From Candidatus Eiseniibacteriota bacterium (GTDB lineage: Bacteria > Eisenbacteria > RBG-16-71-46 > SZUA-252): DNA of 41,313 nucleotides. Location: positions 1-41,313 of the forward strand of contig VBOR01000062.1 of assembly GCA_005893165.1 (NCBI GenBank). Reading direction: 5' to 3'. The notes under the pieces were generated by a model, which worked only from the letters and a program-made list of their open reading frames with translations, had not been told where the DNA came from and did not search any database. Position numbers and translations under genes: made by a program. Positions within the stretch are counted from its first letter, which is position 1, and each line of letters starts with the position of its first letter. This document shows, piece after piece, positions 39,884 through 41,313 of this stretch.

Positions 39884-39899
39884 TGGCACACCCCCTGCA
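39884..39899 (+). promoter_or_regulatory. Sigma-54-like promoter upstream of the FN3-like exported protein
   Basis: TGGCACACCCCCTGCA has the complete -24 element TGGCAC, GG at 39885-39886, ten bases, then GC at 39897-39898. It is the best match of the three in the window. The predicted start, about 39910, leaves a ~64-base leader. Confidence 0.6.
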
Positions 39900-39973
39900 T
39901 GACAGGCAGGAAACCCCTACGGCCGGGGGAAAAAATCCCGACAACCGATGCGCACGACAACCAAGGAGGTTCA

Positions 39974-40423
39974 ATGGGCCATCGCCACAGTCGGCTTTGT
40001 GTACCCCGTCTCACCGCATTCGCTGCCGTCGTCGTCACGCTCGTCTCTTTCATCACTCCATCCGCTCGGGCTCAGGTCGCATCGCTCGTCTGGACCGCTC
40101 CCGGTGACGACGCCAAATCGGGGCGGGCCACGAGCTACCAGATGCGGTATTCCCGGACCCCCGTGGGGTTAGACACCCTCGCCTGGTGGAACGCCACGGC
40201 GACGACCCTTCCTGTGCCGAACATGCCCGTTCCTTCTTTGGCGGGGGCGACAGACTCCGTGAAGGTGGCGCTCGGGGCTTGGAACATGACCTACTACTTT
40301 CTCCTCATGACCTGTGACGAGGTTCCGAACTGCTCGGGATGGAGCAATGTCGCTGTGAAAAATACGGGGCCGCCGACTGATATTCTGCCTCCGGGGACTA
40401 TCGCGGATCTGAGGGCGAAGTAG
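39974..40423 (+). CDS. Short exported FN3-like protein
   Basis: 149 residues with AAGGAGG just upstream. The signal peptide (LTAFAAVVVTLVSFITPSARA-Q) is followed by one beta-sandwich-like domain resembling fibronectin type III: VASLVWTAPGDDAKSGRATSYQMRYS, then LGAWNMTYYFLLMTCDEVPNCSGWSNVAVKN. Two Cys (in TCDEVPNC) could form a disulfide. It ends with PPGTIADLRAK. A full FN3 domain would be expected to be part of a larger surface protein, so this may be a secreted single module or the stub of a longer gene. Sigma-54-type control is suggested by the site at 39884. Confidence 0.75.
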   Translation: MGHRHSRLCVPRLTAFAAVVVTLVSFITPSARAQVASLVWTAPGDDAKSGRATSYQMRYSRTPVGLDTLAWWNATATTLPVPNMPVPSLAGATDSVKVALGAWNMTYYFLLMTCDEVPNCSGWSNVAVKNTGPPTDILPPGTIADLRAK

Positions 40424-40500
40424 AGTTTCTTCTTCCCGATGGCCACGCTTCTCGCGAGATTCACCAGGCTCGAGGAGGAGGCGTGACGCGGGAGAGGATC

Positions 40501-40606
40501 TCAGTACCGCGATCGTGGGGGAACGTACCCCGAGGGGCTCGAGGAGGCGTTTCGCGTTGCACCACGCCAGCCACTCGAGTGTGGCAAACACTCCGACTAG
40601 GGGGCG
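40501..40606 (-). pseudogene. Remnant of an IS3-family transposase C-terminus
   Basis: On the minus strand, ATLEWLAWCNAKRLLEPLG is followed, one base out of frame, by YVPPRSRY and a stop. This matches the end of IS3-type OrfB transposases (ATLEWVxWFNxRRLLEPxGxxPPAE). Only about 35 residues survive, with a frameshift after LEPLG and the usual FN changed to CN. The rest of the element and its ends are not visible. The surrounding 40424-40685 holds no intact gene. Confidence 0.65.
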
Positions 40607-40685
40607 CTGGGTGGGTCCTGATCGGTGACCTGCTCGGGGACCACCAAAAGCACGAATTTTCATTGGGACTCTAGACGGGGATCAA

Positions 40686-40914
40686 GTGAACGGGCCGGAA
40701 TTCAAGTGCCGGGGAGTGCATCGGGATATCCCAGAGGTGATCCGTCGCGGCGTGAGACAGGCGGCGAAGTTCGGGTGCTGCTGGTGTGGGTGCCCGATCA
40801 ATCCAGTACCACCACATCGAACCATTTAGCGAGTCGCAGAGCCACCTGTTCTCAAACATCGTCGCGCTCTGCCCGAACTGTCACGCGAGGAGCAGTTGCG
40901 GTTCGAATGATTGA
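40686..40914 (+). pseudogene. Frameshifted HNH endonuclease
   Basis: From GTG 40686 the frame reads IPEVIRRGVRQAAKFGCCWCGCPI. One extra base near 40800 then shifts it to IQYHHIEPFSESQSHLF, NIVALCPNCHARS and a stop at 40912. Joined, these give a small HNH nuclease with two CxxC zinc knuckles (CCWCGC and CPNC) and the catalytic HH. The arrangement matches bacterial HNH proteins starting I-P-x-x-I-R-R-x-V-R. At ~75 residues it is short, so the C-terminus may also be lost. Decay or a sequencing indel in GATCAATCC are both possible. Confidence 0.7.
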
Positions 40915-40987
40915 GTGAAACGGCGCAGTTGTCGCTCAATCATTCCCCCTCTCAACCCCTCTCTCACGCGTCTCTTAACCGTTTCAC
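40905..40987. other. Stem-loop with interlocking second pairing (pseudoknot-capable)
   Basis: GAATGATTGAG (40905-40915) and CTCAATCATTC (40935-40945) form an 11-bp perfect stem. Its loop contains TGAAACGG (40916-40923), which is complementary to CCGTTTCA (40979-40986). The first stem covers the HNH stop codon. No T run follows, so it is not a standard terminator. Confidence 0.5.
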
Positions 40988-41313
40988 CGTAGATAGAGTG
41001 GCGCCGCGTAAATTATTGTGATATCTTATATTACATACAGACGGGAGCTGGTCCCAGCGATCACGCATGGCTGGGTAGAGCCCCGAGGCCGGGCCCGAAC
41101 ACCGCAGGGGTCGGTCGATCCCCGTTGAGCGGAGATCCCGCGACTACGGGTCCAAACGGCAATAGGCCTGCGGTCCGGAGAACCTCCGGATCGCCCGCAA
41201 TCGCATCGGCCCGAGCCGCGTCCCCACCTCAACCGGTCCAATCGGCTCCGGGGCAACCCCCCGAAAGCATCCGCTCGCGCGGTGCGATGAACGGGTTCGC
41301 CCGTTCGATCTCA
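40988..41313. other. Apparently non-coding right end
   Basis: A short A/T-rich patch (about 41008-41038) is followed by ~270 bases of G+C-rich DNA rich in GATC and CCGG words. No open frame here has a credible start, a ribosome site or recognisable motifs, and I see no tRNA, tmRNA or RNase P signature. It may be an old insertion remnant. Confidence 0.4.

Noticed and set aside
40483-40674. Small plus-strand gene with an AGGAGG nearby
   Set aside because: The ribosome-like site is almost adjacent to the GTG, the product has no motifs, and the region is better explained by the IS3 remnant on the other strand.
41026-41256. 76-residue minus-strand open frame
   Set aside because: Arg/Gly/Ser-rich, no ribosome site and no recognisable domain.
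40988-41313. Structural RNA (RNase P, tmRNA, tRNA)
   Set aside because: The conserved sequence signatures of these RNAs are not visible on either strand.

Overview
The window is GC-rich (about two thirds G+C by eye), densely coded and Gram-negative in character. It encodes several lipobox or signal-peptide proteins, an Omp85-type outer-membrane barrel and a small OmpW/Opa-like barrel. Long hybrid histidine kinases, a Ser/Thr kinase with TPRs and propeller-repeat lipoproteins suggest an environmental bacterium with a complex lifestyle, such as a deltaproteobacterial or FCB-side lineage or a candidate phylum like Eisenbacteria. I cannot fix the taxon from sequence alone. There are no rRNA or tRNA genes and no CRISPR array.

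Layout. 0-6.3 kb: two adjacent hybrid histidine kinases, the first built on 92-residue HAMP repeats and broken by a suspicious frameshift near 994. 6.3-6.6 kb: a pair of related inverted palindromes between convergent genes. 6.6-11.9 kb (minus): purT and an Lhr-type helicase, coupled by a 4-nt overlap. 12.1-16.5 kb (plus): a three-gene ABC operon ending in a permease fused to an M1 zinc aminopeptidase. 16.6-17.2 kb: a 1-Cys peroxiredoxin with a palindrome inside its promoter. 17.4-20.4 kb (minus): a membrane sensor kinase and an NtrC-type sigma-54 activator. 20.5-24.1 kb: a lipoprotein, a truncated RlpA, a small OMP, lysA and a cold-shock gene with a structured leader. 24.4-27.2 kb: an alpha/beta hydrolase, a Crp/Fnr regulator and an FMN reductase with a CRP-type box upstream. 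27.2-36.4 kb: the most interesting block, described below. 36.5-38.3 kb: a lipoprotein of fourteen 39-residue propeller repeats. 38.3-39.6 kb: a GNAT acetyltransferase and a FEN-type nuclease. 39.7-41.3 kb: a sigma-54-type promoter, a one-domain FN3-like exported protein, then decayed mobile DNA (IS3-type transposase remnant, frameshifted HNH nuclease) and non-coding sequence.

Most notable system. From 34.1 down to 27.2 kb, four tightly packed minus-strand genes encode a Ser/Thr kinase-TPR protein, an Omp85-like barrel, an exported protein with an unannounced protein-kinase catalytic signature (H-x-D-x-K-x-x-N, then D-F) and a nucleotide-translocase-like (NTT/Tlc) membrane protein whose start overlaps the kinase-like stop. 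A second NTT-like protein, fused to a HEAT-like C-terminus, is divergently transcribed from the same intergenic region. A plausible reading is an envelope phosphorylation or nucleotide-handling system in which a translocator supplies nucleotide to an extracytoplasmic kinase. This is a hypothesis from gene order and motifs, not a demonstrated function.

A second pattern is regulatory. Three promoter-like sites with -24/-12 (sigma-54) spacing lie upstream of three exported or outer-membrane proteins (20.6, 21.7 and 39.9 kb), and the window also encodes an NtrC-type activator. A perfect 16-bp palindrome lies about 97 bp upstream of the first predicted start, where an enhancer site would be expected.
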